The position numbers and the translations under genes were made by a program. From Penicillium oxalicum (lineage: Eukaryota > Ascomycota > Eurotiomycetes > Eurotiales > Aspergillaceae): a stretch of DNA of 64,000 nucleotides. How positions within the stretch are numbered: position 1 is the stretch's first letter; each line of letters begins with the position of its first letter. Under the pieces are notes generated by a model. That model did no database searches. It saw only the letters and a program-made list of their open reading frames with translations, and had not been told where the DNA came from. The DNA is taken from NCBI RefSeq assembly GCF_001723175.1, contig NC_064653.1, forward strand, positions 3,720,001-3,784,000, in the 5' to 3' direction. Shown here one piece after another: positions 44,421 through 55,845 of this stretch.

Positions 44421-46931
44421 CTATTTGGAACTTCCGCCCGCAAGAACCAACTGCCGCGCATCATCTACCGCATACCGCGCCGCCCTCTTCAATTCACTCT
44501 TCCACTCTGTTTCTCTCCACCGCGACCAGGCCGTCAACCCTTCCGGCGGCTGAATACTCAACGTGTCATATCCCTGCTTAATAATCCGATGCACCTCTCG
44601 TGGGCTCAGATTCTTCTTTTTGATCGACGGCAAGGGCACGGGTGCAGGTTCCCCTTCTGTATTGGGCCCAGCTACCACGGCCGCTGCCACCGAAGCTGCG
44701 ACGTCCTGCCCGTCGGGCTGGAAGAGCAGAGTGTGGAAATGTGTCGATACGGAGAGGAGCGTATTGATGGCTGCGGCGTGAACGTCCTTTGCTGATAAGG
44801 TGGAGGTGGGAAGGTCTGAAGACCCTCCTGTCCGGGCATTTGCGAAGCCGTAGGCATTTCTGAATTTGGAGATCACCGGCCCTGTTTCAACGAGCTTGTA
44901 GAAGAGATCGTCATATGATGATGGATCCGGTAGAAAAGTGTCTCCTGCGGAAACACAAAAGGCCAGAAGATCGACGAGAGAGGAGGTTAGGGTTTGGATG
45001 TTGGAGGTGGACGAAAGATCGGTGGCGTAGGTTGTCAGGAAGCGCATGAGTGATAGGAGAGTGCGCCAGAGCTCGGACCAGTGGTAGGCCAGTCGGATTT
45101 TATTCATGGAGAGATAGGTGAGGAGGCGGAGAGTGATTGCGATCGTGTGACTGGATCGGGGGGGTCAGAGACAAGATAATTAAAGAGGCAAGTTTGATTA
45201 TCACATTGCCCCGGACTCATGGCCAACTTACCTATAAATATTGACGTCTAATCGCCGTCGGAGGTTGTGAGTAATGGTATCGATCATCACGTCGAGAATA
45301 ACAGTGGCGAGAACACGGTCTCCACTGACAACCGGGAGATAAGGCTGGCGCTGGCGGCAGAGTCTGACCCGACGTTTACCTTCATCGCTGCAAAGACGCT
45401 TGCAAAGCGTGGGGTCTTCGACAATGATGCGGAGGGTGAAAAGACTGAGTTCAGCGTAGTGTGCTACGCGTGGCGAGCGATATGCGTGGTGTAAGAGATA
45501 GGATGAAAGGGAGAGAAAGCTGGAAAAGGGAGACTCTTCATGCTTCTCGGCTATCATATGAACCAAGTGGTAACCGAACAGCTTGTTCGAGTTCGTAAAG
45601 TCGTATGTCGCTAAGAGGATGGCGGCCTCTCGGGATGGGCTGTACCGCATTAGTTTTGGATGCATGGGTAGCACGCAAATGTGCCGCTGGGTGAAAGAGC
45701 GGATTCCTTACAGCTCCACAAAAAGTGCCTTTGCCTCTTCGGCCGTCGGCGGGTTAGCTTTGCTTTTTGCTCCGGGAGTGAATGCCCGAAGCCCCAATAA
45801 ACCCAGTGTATTGCTCAAGGTCCATCCTTCGGGGATGTCATCCTGAATGGCAACATATCCATTCCGGAGGTCACCGCAAGCCGTTCCCACGCCCTTGACG
45901 ATCTTTTGAATGCTGCTTTCATTGACAAAATCATCCAGTCGCAGCTGGTAGGGGTTTTGGAATTCAAATTTGTTGTAGTTCGCCAGCAAACCTAATAATA
46001 AGAACGGATCAAAGATCTCTGTGCAATTTTCGGAGTCGTTGACATACTAGATCGATGAGTTAGACAGGACATTGACCGGTCGAGTTTCGGGAGCATATAC
46101 CTTCATCAATGACGGGAAGAGGTCCCGGTGAGTGAAGTAGGAGACCAAGCTTGTCTTGTAGGCCCCGCCGGTCATGGCAACGGCTACTCGAATTGCTTTT
46201 TGGCGGAGATCGACTTCCTTGGAGGTCAGTGATTGATGCATGACCCCTGGTATCATCCAGAACAGAGGTCACTCACGACTTTCGCCTCCACGCACGATCC
46301 CATCGAGAATGGCCACAAACTCGGATATGACACGGTCTACCTCGTCGAGACCAGCAAGGACCGCAATCACATCCGAGCTAGGATTTGTGTACTTCTTGCT
46401 CAGAACGCTAGTCAAGAAGACGGCAAGCGTCTATTGCGGAGAGTTAGTCCCCTTGATGCATTTTTCTCGTGGCACGAAAGGAGGTCAGTATCGCTTTCGA
46501 GGCACACACATCTAATGCATATGAGTCTGCAGGGCCATTCCGGGCCGAGGCCTCATGCATAGCACGGGCGAACAAAGCATTTGTTTGCGTCTGAATAAAA
46601 AACATTTAGTGATCGCGCTCTTCATACACTTCGAAAAGTGATCCACTGACCTGTAAACTGAGCATCTGATCCGCACTCAGCCCGTCCAGCAGGGAGTGCA
46701 GCTGAGCGCGATCGGGGGGGAGAAGGAAGAACTCCCTCCAAAAACCCTCGGAGAATTCCACTTCATCATGGTCCGTCGTCTGTTCGCATGCATTAGAATA
46801 TTTTGAGTCACATCCCCTTTGGTTGGCGGAGGGGGGGGGAACAGTACCTTGAAGAGAGTCTCGTAAAGCTCGACGATCTTCGGCTTGAACGTCTGGGGCC
46901 GAATTTGTTGCGTGAGAGGTGAAGCCTCCAT
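44421..46931 (-). CDS. ARMH3/DUF1741 armadillo-like helical protein
   Basis: Eight exons: 46931-46848, 46779-46651, 46590-46510, 46430-46296, 46217-46101, 46046-45712, 45639-45232 and 45150-44421. Introns are 54-81 bp. 672 aa. The protein is all-helical: PKIVELYETLF, FSEGFWREFFLLP, TSLVSYFTHRDLFPSLM, ILLATYDFTNSNKLFGYHLV, then the DUF1741 core RLLTYLSMNKIRLAYHWSELWRTLLSLMRF. Length and layout match the human ARMH3 / yeast-type UPF0588 family. ARMH3 in animals recruits PI4KB at the Golgi; the fungal role is probably secretory but unproven. The exon 4/5 joint is uncertain. I chose the GTGCGT donor at 46295 because it keeps frame; the stronger GTGAGT donor 19 bp downstream would not. Confidence 0.85.
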
Positions 46932-47975
46932 TTTTCACGCACCCAGATAGTTTTTAATGACGATGAAATTTGGAATATACTTCAAGCGCCAGACGACGAG
47001 GAGGTTGCTTCTTTGACGCCTCGGCGTGCCTGACCCTCGGACACCAGCCACTGCTCGTCGGCGGGTCCAGCCACATGTCCTTTTGCGAACCGCATTCAGC
47101 GCGGACGGATACGGAAACACGTTCGATTATGCTGAGCTGGGAGACAAATACGGGGGTGACTAGAAGATCCCATGTGGTTGGCCTTTGTGGCGCACATTTA
47201 AGATGACCTTTGATTTTACTGCATTTTCCGAACTAATCTCGTGATTGACTGGAAGAGGGAATCACAAATGCCGGACGAGTAAAGTCAGCTGATCTTTGAT
47301 TATCAGTGCTCAGACGACAGCAGCGGCTCCGCAATGTGGTACCTGGACAGGCGCAATTACAGGCCTAAGGCAGAAAGTACTGTGTCAGATCCACGCACTC
47401 TCCTCAAGACAGGCATAAGTGTGAAAAAGAGACGGACCTCTAGCTGGGCTGACTCATATCTGTTTGTCAGGCTGGCATCCCGCTTAATTGAACAGAAAGA
47501 TATTTTCAGCTGAGCCCCAAAAAAAAAAACAACCAATATTATACGACGTGAACTTGCTGACCCATTCAAATATCGCATTACAAGCCTCTTGAGTAATTGA
47601 GAATATCTCACAGTCATACGAAGCGTCGATATCATCACGTGGAATAATCAGCTCGGATGGGTATTGACCGAGAACACGAGTTTGTCAGGCGCGGAAAGTG
47701 GCACCATCCATCTTGCGTAGAAACGCCTCGGCTCTGATTGGTTCTGATCGCCTGCAGTCACCTGCCACTGGGCTCACTAATAATTTGAAGTGGCTCCCGT
47801 CCGCCGAGGGAAAAGCGACCATCACTGTGAGAGTTTCTTCGCTCCGCACATTACTCACACCACGATTCGCTTTCTCGCAGCACCACCACCCTCGATCTGG
47901 GCAGGCGTTGTTTTTGCCAGCCTTGTCTTCGGGTCTTTCGGGCTCGCTATCCTACTCACTACTACTCGCACAAAC
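46932..47975. other. Divergent intergenic region (ARMH3-like / isa1)
   Basis: Just over 1 kb between two divergent genes. Short frames only. An isa1 transcript could carry a long leader, since the frame upstream of its ATG is open from 47790. Confidence 0.5.
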
Positions 47976-48805
47976 ATGAGCTTCAGCGTCAAGATGCAAC
48001 GTCCTGTGACATCATCCGCCACCCTTCTCCGATGGATGAAGCCCTCCACCGGTCAACGCTGCGCTCAGTCAATGCGCTGCTTCTCGTCAGCGGGCAACTC
48101 ATACATGTCGTCCAAACGGGACATGCAGACCGCAACGGCGTACCGTCCGCACACACTCCCCTCTTCCTTTCCGACCTCGTTCCCGAAGCCGAACGGCGGC
48201 GGAGGTCCCGGGGCCTCAATTACCGCCGACTTCCCTTTGCCGACTGGACCCGCGAAGAATTCATCAGCATCAGATTCCGCGGCCATTCCTACACCAGAGC
48301 GCGACGCACATGCCACCAAGCCAACAGCAACTACCTCCACAACCACAAACAGCGCCGCCAAAACTTCTAAGCCCCGTCGGCCACTGCGGGCGCGAAAGGC
48401 GGCGATGAAATTGACTCCTCTCGCGACGGTGCAGCTTCGCAAGTTGATGGATCAGCCTGACCCCAAGTTCATTCGCGTCGGAGTCAAAAACCGTGGTTGC
48501 TCGGGTTTGGCATACCATCTCGAATACGTGGAAAAGCCCGGCAAGTTTGACGAGATTGTTGAGCAAGACGGTGTCAAAGTCTTGATCGACAGCAAGGCCC
48601 TTTTCAGCATCATTGGAAGTGAGATGGACTGGCATGAGGACCCGTTGAGCCAGCGCTTTGTCTTCCGCAACCCCAACATCAGTAAGTCACCCTGCTCCCC
48701 GGTTCCCACCCCCCCCCCCCTCTGGGTGGTGCCTCCCGCATCGATTTACTAACTTGGCCGTCAATAGAGGAGGAATGCGGATGTGGCGAGTCCTTCATGG
48801 TTTAG
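47976..48805 (+). CDS. isa1: Mitochondrial A-type Fe-S carrier Isa1
   Basis: Exons 47976-48681 and 48768-48805, 247 aa. The 86-bp intron contains a C12 homopolymer before its TCAATAG acceptor. Residues 1 to about 145 are a basic, Ser/Thr-rich mitochondrial presequence plus linker. The A-type domain begins at MKLTPLATVQLRKLM and shows the three conserved cysteines: Cys175 in NRGCSGLAYHLEY, then Cys239 and Cys241 in EECGCGESFMV supplied by the short final exon. Isa1 with Isa2 and Iba57 matures [4Fe-4S] proteins in the matrix, downstream of the frataxin-assisted step encoded at 6.6 kb. The upstream in-frame extension to 47790 is not conserved-looking, so the ATG at 47976 was chosen. Confidence 0.95.
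48709..48720 (+). repeat. C12 homopolymer in isa1 intron
   Basis: Twelve consecutive C residues inside the isa1 intron. The length is error-prone to sequence but does not affect coding. Confidence 0.9.
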
Positions 48806-51800
48806 TGACTTGTCGAAGTCCATGATCCTCTTTTTCTTTGTCTCTGGCTTCGGCTGTTTGGCGTTGGGCAATCACGGTGCATCGGATGGCGCTCTTTGCT
48901 TCTCTTTCGTTTCTCTATCTTCCACATGAGGTTTTTGCCTGCATAACGACAACCTATTGGGTCGGTACATATTTTTGATATCCAGATGATACACTTTATT
49001 CTGCTTTTCACATCTTGTTTTGCGTGTCTCGGCTCCGAATGTCAACCGCTATCTCGCCTTGGTGGACTCGACTTACGGTTACGGATGGGCTCGTTGTACG
49101 TATGACCGATAGATTGCGGTTTCTAGCTCGGTGCAGTTTGAGCTTGATCCGTTGCTCGTTACTGCAGTCCCAGTCGTCCTGGCCATTTCCTTATCATCAT
49201 CATGGGGTCAGAACTGCACTGCATAGAATGACCTTGGATTAATTCACAGTGTTGTCAGACGTGCTCGCACTTCCATGAGAACTTTACCAGTGAGGGACGT
49301 CCAAACAACGGACGTGTCGTAGACATTTAATGTTCGGAACCAAGTAGAATGGAATGACCTGACTCAGGATCACTCGGGACCGTCCGAGTCAAGAATCGAC
49401 ATGTGCTATTTTGCCCCGCACGTCCTCAGAATCTTTAAGAAACGAATCGGGTATGCTCTAGAGTTTCAAATGGGACTTCTTATCATCAAGCCCGTGTCAA
49501 GGTATCCCATCCCATTCCACCCTCCTCAAGCTGCACCCATGACAGAATTCAACGCCACAACCGACGGCTGGAACGCAACGAGTCATCAGCCTCCTAACCC
49601 CGGAAAAGGATGACACGTGGAAGAGTCAAAAGGGGAGAATACACTCTTAAAATTAGAGTTGAATACCCTTGAAACTAGAAGGATCAGTCTCGGGTCATCG
49701 TGCAGCCCGTTTCCTCCTCGGAACCTATCACCTTGCTCACTACCTGTATATCCTGCTGCCTATCAATTCAACTGATACGTACACGATGTAGCCCCAGTTG
49801 CAAGCAGCCCTCGGCTCAACGGATCAGTGGGATTTTCGAGTCATGGTCCGCAACAAGCTTTCCTTCCCTCCCGAGACTAGGTTTCCCTGTCTGCATCTCT
49901 TGGCCTTGGCTGGGAAATATAGGAATGGACTTGCTAATATGCTGTGCAGTTACGAAACAAAACGTTGATCCGATCCCTAGAGTATCGCTAGGAAGGATCC
50001 GATGTCTTTGACTCAAGCACATGTACACTCTTGAATCCTGCACACTCGATTCTAAGCTAGTCACACCCTGCTTGAATGGATGATAGAGGAGGGGGGCTTG
50101 AAAAGAAATAGAAAAGATATACCGGTTTCTGACCGAGCAAGGATCCCTGAGATTGAAGCAACGATGCTCTTATACTCGGGAGGTCTCTGTGGAGAGTGAA
50201 AATAATACAGGAAATACTCTTCAAGTGCATGGGTTCTGTGACATGGAAGACGATCTACGCGATTTGAATGAAAAGGCCATATTTTTCGTCAATATTAAGA
50301 TGTCGGTATTGCATAGATCTGTCATGGCTTCCATGGCTTCTATTGCTATCTCGACGGAGTATACCGATATTGTTGGCAACCGAGTAGTTTCTAACACTTG
50401 AGGATGTATGTATCAACCAACTATTAAGCCAAAACAGCAGGTCTCGCATCAACCAAAGCTTTCATTGTCCTTGAGAGACTTGACTCTACTCGTCCTTCGA
50501 GGCAGCCCTACAAGTTCATATCCTCCTCCCGGGTTAGGATCCACTAGGGTGGATGTCCTCACACGTCCACACCTTTGCATCATCCACGATCGACGATGCC
50601 AATCGCCTTTTTCTGTCCTTCCTCTCATCTCCACATTTCCACGGCAACCCGGCAAATATCAATCCTCCGTTTTGCCCCCATATCGAAGGAATGCAGCCCT
50701 TTTTTTTTCTAGAAATTCGTCATCCGTGTGATCCGATCCCGGTGGATCCAGGTACAGTACGGATCGCGGATCAGTTGTCCGAGTATCCGAGTATCCTGCA
50801 GTGCACCTGAACCCCTTGATGACACTCCTGTAGAACGAGAAAGAGACTCAATACCAAAGGAGTAACTACCCTATTTCTAGAGAAAAGACCAGACTCCCAT
50901 GGCGGTCACAAGGAAAACCCCCTGGGGCGCCGGATATCCCATCACGTGCTGCAAGGTCGAATCGACCGTCTGGACTTGGCGGTGCGTCTCTCGCTCTGGG
51001 TCAGGTGATGACGACTTTTCCACGTCGAAGGCGTCTTGGCAGTGGCACGTTATTTGTTCCTTTTTTTTCCCATTTGACGTGCTCCATGAGTCGTGAGGTC
51101 TGAGAGAGAGGAAATTGCGCAATGTGGTCGTGAAGTTTTTTTTTTTTTCTTTTTTCTTTTTTCTTGGCTTTTGAATGGGATCTATGTACTGTAGGACTAG
51201 GTGCAGTATGAAGTACCTGGGTGTCTGGAGGATTTGAATTGCTTATTCATCACTGAGTAGTGTCAAGTTGACTCGAGTCATTGCAGAAGTGAGGTGAGGT
51301 GTATGATGATTGGGGGGGTCTTGATTGATACTGGTGCCAGCTTCCGTGGTGTTGTATCTTCAATCTCCATATCAGAGGGAACCTAACAAATTCGGTTTGA
51401 TGTACCACGGACATGCGGGGATGGTTCGAGTCTCGTTGATTGATGATTTTCAAACAATTATTACTGATTACTGTTGTTCTACTTGACTGTGAGATGGTAG
51501 ATACTGGTCCAAGTCTCACCTGACATCGTACGAGTCAGTCGGCGATTCATCTTTACCGCCTCCAGGGGAGCTTCAAGTTAGTATACATCAATAATCAGCC
51601 CCTGCCGAGCCCTCAAGTGGAACTTGAGGGCGGTCCTTACTAGCATGTCGACACGCCGATTGCAAACGGAACTATGGACAACACAGTCACGATCAGATGA
51701 TTCGCATTCGTACTCCCAGTGCTCCCCCTTGGATTTCAACATTTCCCACCCCCAACTCAGATTCAGGGGGGGGGGGATTCCCCAACGATTTCATGCCTGC

Positions 51801-52213
51801 ATTACCTAGAAGATGAGTGCATTTCATCATTGCATGTTCATGTGGATTGTCTCAAACGGATATTCAGGTCCGCATCTTTGAACCTCTCCGCGTGATTCCA
51901 AGTCTCGGCGATAGACATTTGTCTAATCAACCGAACAATCACGCCACGCACCGCATCGACTGGACCATAATGCCGCATCTCAGCAATCCATTTGCCTCCA
52001 TTCTTCCAGGGAATATTAGTAAAAGAAAAAAAAAACCGAAAAAAGAATCCCCTTACTGCTCCATCCACTTGGTAAGTCGAAAACAACCACCAATACCAAA
52101 TCTTCATCGAGTCACTTGACCCCGGTTTGCGCGATTATTACCTAATGACTTCGGTTGGCGTCGGCGGGGCAGGAGGTCCTTCCCGGGCCACGACATCCAG
52201 TCGTTTGGGCGAC

Positions 52214-52303
52214 TGCCCAGTCACCTCGTTGAAGGCCTTGGGGGGGGACCACCGGCTGCCAAGCTGGACAACTGGGCAACTGGGCGCCCTTTGGTGAGGT
52301 GAC
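52214..52303. repeat. Imperfect inverted repeat
   Basis: The left arm contains TGCCCAGT followed by GTCACCTC (52220-52227). The right arm contains ACTGGGCA and then GAGGTGAC (52296-52303), the exact reverse complements in reverse order. A direct ACTGGGC duplication sits in the right arm. The arms could form a stem with a large loop. Confidence 0.6.
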
Positions 52304-52770
52304 CCCGTGCCCGTCTGCGGCCAGCGGGCCTTGGTTCTAGAACGGTTCAACCCCATACTTTTTACGTGATTCTTTGCCAAAAACTGGAAGATCCTCCCGC
52401 CTGCGAGTGGGTTCGATGGAGAAAGGGTGACAGGACCCGGGGCAGGATCACGCCAACTGGACAATAGCCCATTAATCACTCATGGAACTTGCATCATGGG
52501 TTGACCGTGTGAGGCCTTTTTTCACTCTGGGAAGGGTTCTTTTTTCCAGGATTTTCTTTTTATTTTTTTTCGTAGCAGAATTTTCTCATTTTTTCCAGAA
52601 CGGTCTCCCTGGGGAAAACATCTTGGTTCGGGAATCTTGCGAGACAGGAATTAATCATTTAATTATTGGGTTAATTGAGGAGAAAAAAAATCTTCATTCT
52701 CAAAATAGCGTCATGAGGATCGCCATCGTTCACTTCCCCGCAAAATCAATAAAAATTTTTAAAGATTTGG

Positions 52771-52780
52771 TCTATAAAAG
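52771..52780 (+). promoter_or_regulatory. TATA box of the Cys-rich small protein gene
   Basis: TCTATAAAAG lies about 350 bp before the ATG at 53125. It is followed by a long C/T- and A-rich leader typical of strongly expressed fungal genes, which suggests a 5' UTR of roughly 300 nt. Confidence 0.55.
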
Positions 52781-53124
52781 GTGTGGCTTCCCCCGGATTT
52801 CAAGACGATAGTATCATCACAAGAACTTTGATTCATTCAAACACATCCCTTGAAGTTCAATTCTCGAAAAGACACACTTTCAGAAGCATCATCATCCTAA
52901 GCTTCTTTTTCTTCGTTCATCGATCTATACTTTAACCTATCTCTCTCATCGATACTTGAGGTCCTTGTAAGTCACAACCTCATCTTCACATTCCTTTCAG
53001 ACACCTCGCATATACAAACCACAATCTATCCACAAGACTCGACCATTCAATAACTTATTTACTGACTCTCATCACCAGTCTCTCGAGTGCACATTCCCCC
53101 AACCTTCACCCACACAATTCTACA

Positions 53125-53532
53125 ATGACCATGCAGTCCCTCGAACGCCCAACCTCCGGCTGGAACTGCTCTCAATGCGGTCTCCCCGGTGTCCGCGTCT
53201 CCTCTCGCCTCGACAGCCCCCAGGCTGGTCTTGGCCGGGCCTACTACAAGTGTGTGCCCTGCAACCGCTCCCTCGGCGCATGCCCCTGCACAACTCCCGG
53301 CGACAGGATAACGGCTACCTGCCCCTGTGGCGAGCGCCGAGGATCCGACTCCTCCATCCAGAGTGACGATGTGCCTCTGGGTGTCTCCATGATCGCTGCT
53401 GCAGGCCGCAAGAACAGTGCCACCCTGTACAACCCTGATGCTGGCTTTGATGAGGACTGGGAGGCCAACTGTAGCCCCGGTTTCATGGTGAAGAGATTCA
53501 AGGCTTCTGCAAAGGAGTTTTTGCCTCACTAG
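53125..53532 (+). CDS. Cysteine-rich small protein with zinc-ribbon (GRF-like) motif
   Basis: Single exon, 135 aa, no signal peptide. The cysteines are arranged as WNCSQCG, then GLGRAYYKCVPC after about 20 residues, then ACPC and TCPCG. The 'CxxC ... GRxYYxC..C' pattern resembles a GRF-type zinc finger, which binds nucleic acid; the second Cys set could form another metal site. The C-terminal half is less constrained and ends MVKRFKASAKEF. I do not recognise the family. The strong TATA box, long leader and 4.3 kb of empty upstream DNA suggest a highly or conditionally expressed gene. Confidence 0.75.
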   Translation: MTMQSLERPTSGWNCSQCGLPGVRVSSRLDSPQAGLGRAYYKCVPCNRSLGACPCTTPGDRITATCPCGERRGSDSSIQSDDVPLGVSMIAAAGRKNSATLYNPDAGFDEDWEANCSPGFMVKRFKASAKEFLPH

Positions 53533-54221
53533 ATTGGGGGCCAGACTTGGTAGTCTTATCATGCTGGACTCGGGTCTTGTTCTCTTGGTCTTGGAGACAA
53601 TTCCCTTTTTTTTTTCTTTTTGATTTGTTCAAACTAGCGACCTGTTTGCCTTTGTTGTGATTTCTGATTCACCGTGATGAGACATCTTGGGAGGCGAGAT
53701 GTTTCAGGGGAGACCCCCAAGGGAAAAAAAAGTTTACTATACCATAATCGGTCTGTGTGGCCGCCTTGAATGACATATGGGCTTATAATGCCTTCTTTTA
53801 TACTACTGCAATATGTGAAACTACCGTCTTGTGTCTATTCTTGGCTTGATACCTGTTTTGTAGAGGGTGAATTAGCAGTAGTCTTTCTCCCTCGTAGTGT
53901 GTATGTACTCTGGCTGTTTTCGGGACACTTTGACTATCAATGGCATAAACTGGAATCTTGATTCTCGAATCACATGCACACGTATCAATAGTCAAAGAAT
54001 GTCTATACCAAGGGCAAACTGACTAGTTCCCAGGTACCGTTAATCTCTCTGTGGGGTATACAGCCGAATCACGACCAAAAGATAAGAGTAGCCGTACTAA
54101 AAAAAAAAGAGAAACCTACACCAACTCACCCCTGAACTCATCCCATACACTCAAAAAGCATCATCTGCCCACAACCCCCCCTCGCAGTAATCAAGCAGGC
54201 CTCTCTCAAAAGAGAGAAAAA
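53533..54221. other. Intergenic, no gene seen
   Basis: 3' flank of the Cys-rich gene leading to the tRNA group. Short frames only. Confidence 0.55.
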
Positions 54222-54310
54222 TAGTCGCGCCCGGGATCGAACCGGGAACCTTCTGAGAGCATACGTCGAGACATGTGAATCAGAAATCATGACCATTAGA
54301 CCACGCGAGT
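54222..54310 (-). tRNA. tRNA-Val(CAC), copy A, with intron
   Basis: An 89-nt minus-strand gene that folds as a tRNA: T-arm CCCGG-TTCGATC-CCGGG, 5-nt variable loop, anticodon stem TCTGA/TCAGA, and loop TTCACA + C with anticodon CAC. A 16-nt intron sits after position 37. A poly-T terminator follows. Acceptor base 2 is C (ACTCGCG) opposite C71, a mismatch not present in copies B and C, so this copy may be weakened. Confidence 0.85.
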
Positions 54311-54381
54311 GCGCATAAAATTTAACTGGGCGAAGCCGGATTGTATCGATAGGATAGGTACCAGTTTAGGAAAGACAAAAA

Positions 54382-54470
54382 TAGTCGCGCCCGGGATCGA
54401 ACCGGGAACCTTCTGAGAGCATACGCCGAAACATGTGAATCAGAAATCATGACCATTAGACCACGCGACT
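54382..54470 (-). tRNA. tRNA-Val(CAC), copy B, with intron
   Basis: Same length and structure as copy A, 72 bp from it on the same strand. The acceptor stem AGTCGCG/CGCGACT pairs perfectly, with A as discriminator. U8, A14, G18G19 and A21 are in place. The intron is 16 nt and differs from copy A at two bases. A T5 terminator follows the 3' end. Confidence 0.9.
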
Positions 54471-54914
54471 TTGATGTCTTAGGAAGGCGGATTTTGCGTA
54501 TATGACCCAATAATATATGCGAGGCGGGAGTACAACCGTGGAGCAAGCACCAAGTTGAAGCTCCAGTCAGTCCCAACCTCAAGAGCGGAAGTTGACCTCG
54601 GCAGCCAGGCGACGACTCTGAGCCCCTATCTTTAAGCCCATCACCTCACCAACTAGATGCGATATATACTCTCGTTAGGTTGATATGGTGTCTACTATAT
54701 TTGGATAAGTAGACTCTGTATTATAAAATAAACCAATGTGCTAAATTATCCTTAATATAGAAATTAATAATCCAGACAAATCTCATTATATCATTAGTCT
54801 CAGTAGTAGAATGACGTACTTGATACCAGACGTCCTCGAACCATATCTGCCTTACCCATCTCGTATAGCCATCACAAGGATCATAATATCAAAAACTGCC
54901 TTTCTCCACAACAA
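54471..54914. other. Spacer between inverted tRNA-Val genes
   Basis: A/T-rich spacer of 444 bp between tRNA copies B and C. No gene or terminal repeats seen. Confidence 0.5.
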
Positions 54915-55003
54915 AGTCGCGTGGTCTAATGGTCATGATTTCTGATTCACATGTTTCGGCGTATGCTCTCAGAAGGTTCCCGGTTCGATCCCGGGCGCGA
55001 CTA
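54915..55003 (+). tRNA. tRNA-Val(CAC), copy C, with intron
   Basis: Plus-strand copy, identical to copy B over the 89 nt including the 16-nt intron. It has a perfect acceptor stem and a T5 terminator at 55004-55008. The flanking sequences of B and C share only a few bases. Confidence 0.9.
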
Positions 55004-55845
55004 TTTTTGCTCCTGGAAAATCATTCCACGATGTTCTGTCTGTTTTTGTATGGCAATGAGAAGGAGAGACAAAGGACGAGTAAGGTCTGTGTATTTCTAT
55101 CTGGTTTTGGTTGCGCGGCTTTCGTGGGTTTCCGTGGTAAGAGTGGTGCATTCGAGCCGAGTAGGAGACTTGAGTGACTGAGCTTCCATCCTGGCACACC
55201 ATCGTTGGATTGAACTGGGCGACAAGTTCAAGCGCTCTACCACCTGCCTATAAAATTTTCATATGTCTGTATGGTCATGATATACCCACGTAAGCGATAT
55301 CTGTCGTTGGTATGGATTCTAGGTAACTGGTGTAGGTTGTTCGACGGGAGTGGTAGTTGGCCTGGAGACTGATGGCTTCCGCCGAAATATACTTCCGTTC
55401 CTGATGGCAATGCCGGCTGGACGGAACACCCTGAGTATTCAACGAGATCATCAGCTGATAGGTGAGAAATAGACTCAATCAAATATACGATCGGCAAATT
55501 CTGATACAATCATGTCCTACTACAGAAGAATGCCACTTGCATTGGCTGCACAGCAGCAAGCACGGCAAGAGTCCAGTGATTGTGGAGTGCGGACCGTTGA
55601 TGTGATGATTGATTCGACAAGTGGACCGGCGCTCCCTTAGTCACCCCCGCAATGCCGGGAGGTAATCGATAAGAGGCACCGTAAATCAGTCCAACATGCG
55701 CGTCTATATCCCACGTTTAAATCGCAGCCTGACCACCCGATTACGGCATAGATAATCAGTCAGCAGTAAAAATACCCATTTCAAGAGTCTGAATGTGCCA
55801 TTGAAAGTCCCCGAGCCCAGGTTGTGAGAGCCTCTGGAATCCAGA
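55004..55845. other. Intergenic, possible tRNA relic
   Basis: No protein gene seen. A tRNA-like fragment lies at about 55194-55250 (separate entry). Confidence 0.5.
55194..55250 (-). pseudogene. tRNA-like relic
   Basis: On the minus strand a 57-nt stretch has a D-arm-like GGTGGTAGAGCGC, a T-loop-like AGTTCAATCC and a GGCA/TGCC end pairing. It lacks about 15 nt of a normal tRNA and its T-stem does not pair. Read as a decayed tRNA; it could be chance. Confidence 0.3.

Larger units (their letters stand above)
48806..53124. other. 4.3 kb without a recognisable gene
   Basis: The longest gene-free interval in the window. Open frames are short and lack motifs; the largest, minus 52138-52479, is Pro/Ser-rich with a non-ATG start. 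It has several homopolymers and an inverted repeat at about 52214-52303. It ends in a TATA box and a CT-rich leader for the gene at 53125. It could hold a long regulatory region or unannotated non-coding transcripts. Confidence 0.5.

Noticed and set aside
52138..52479. Minus-strand Pro-rich frame in the gene desert
   Set aside because: Non-ATG start and no motif; it overlaps the inverted repeat.
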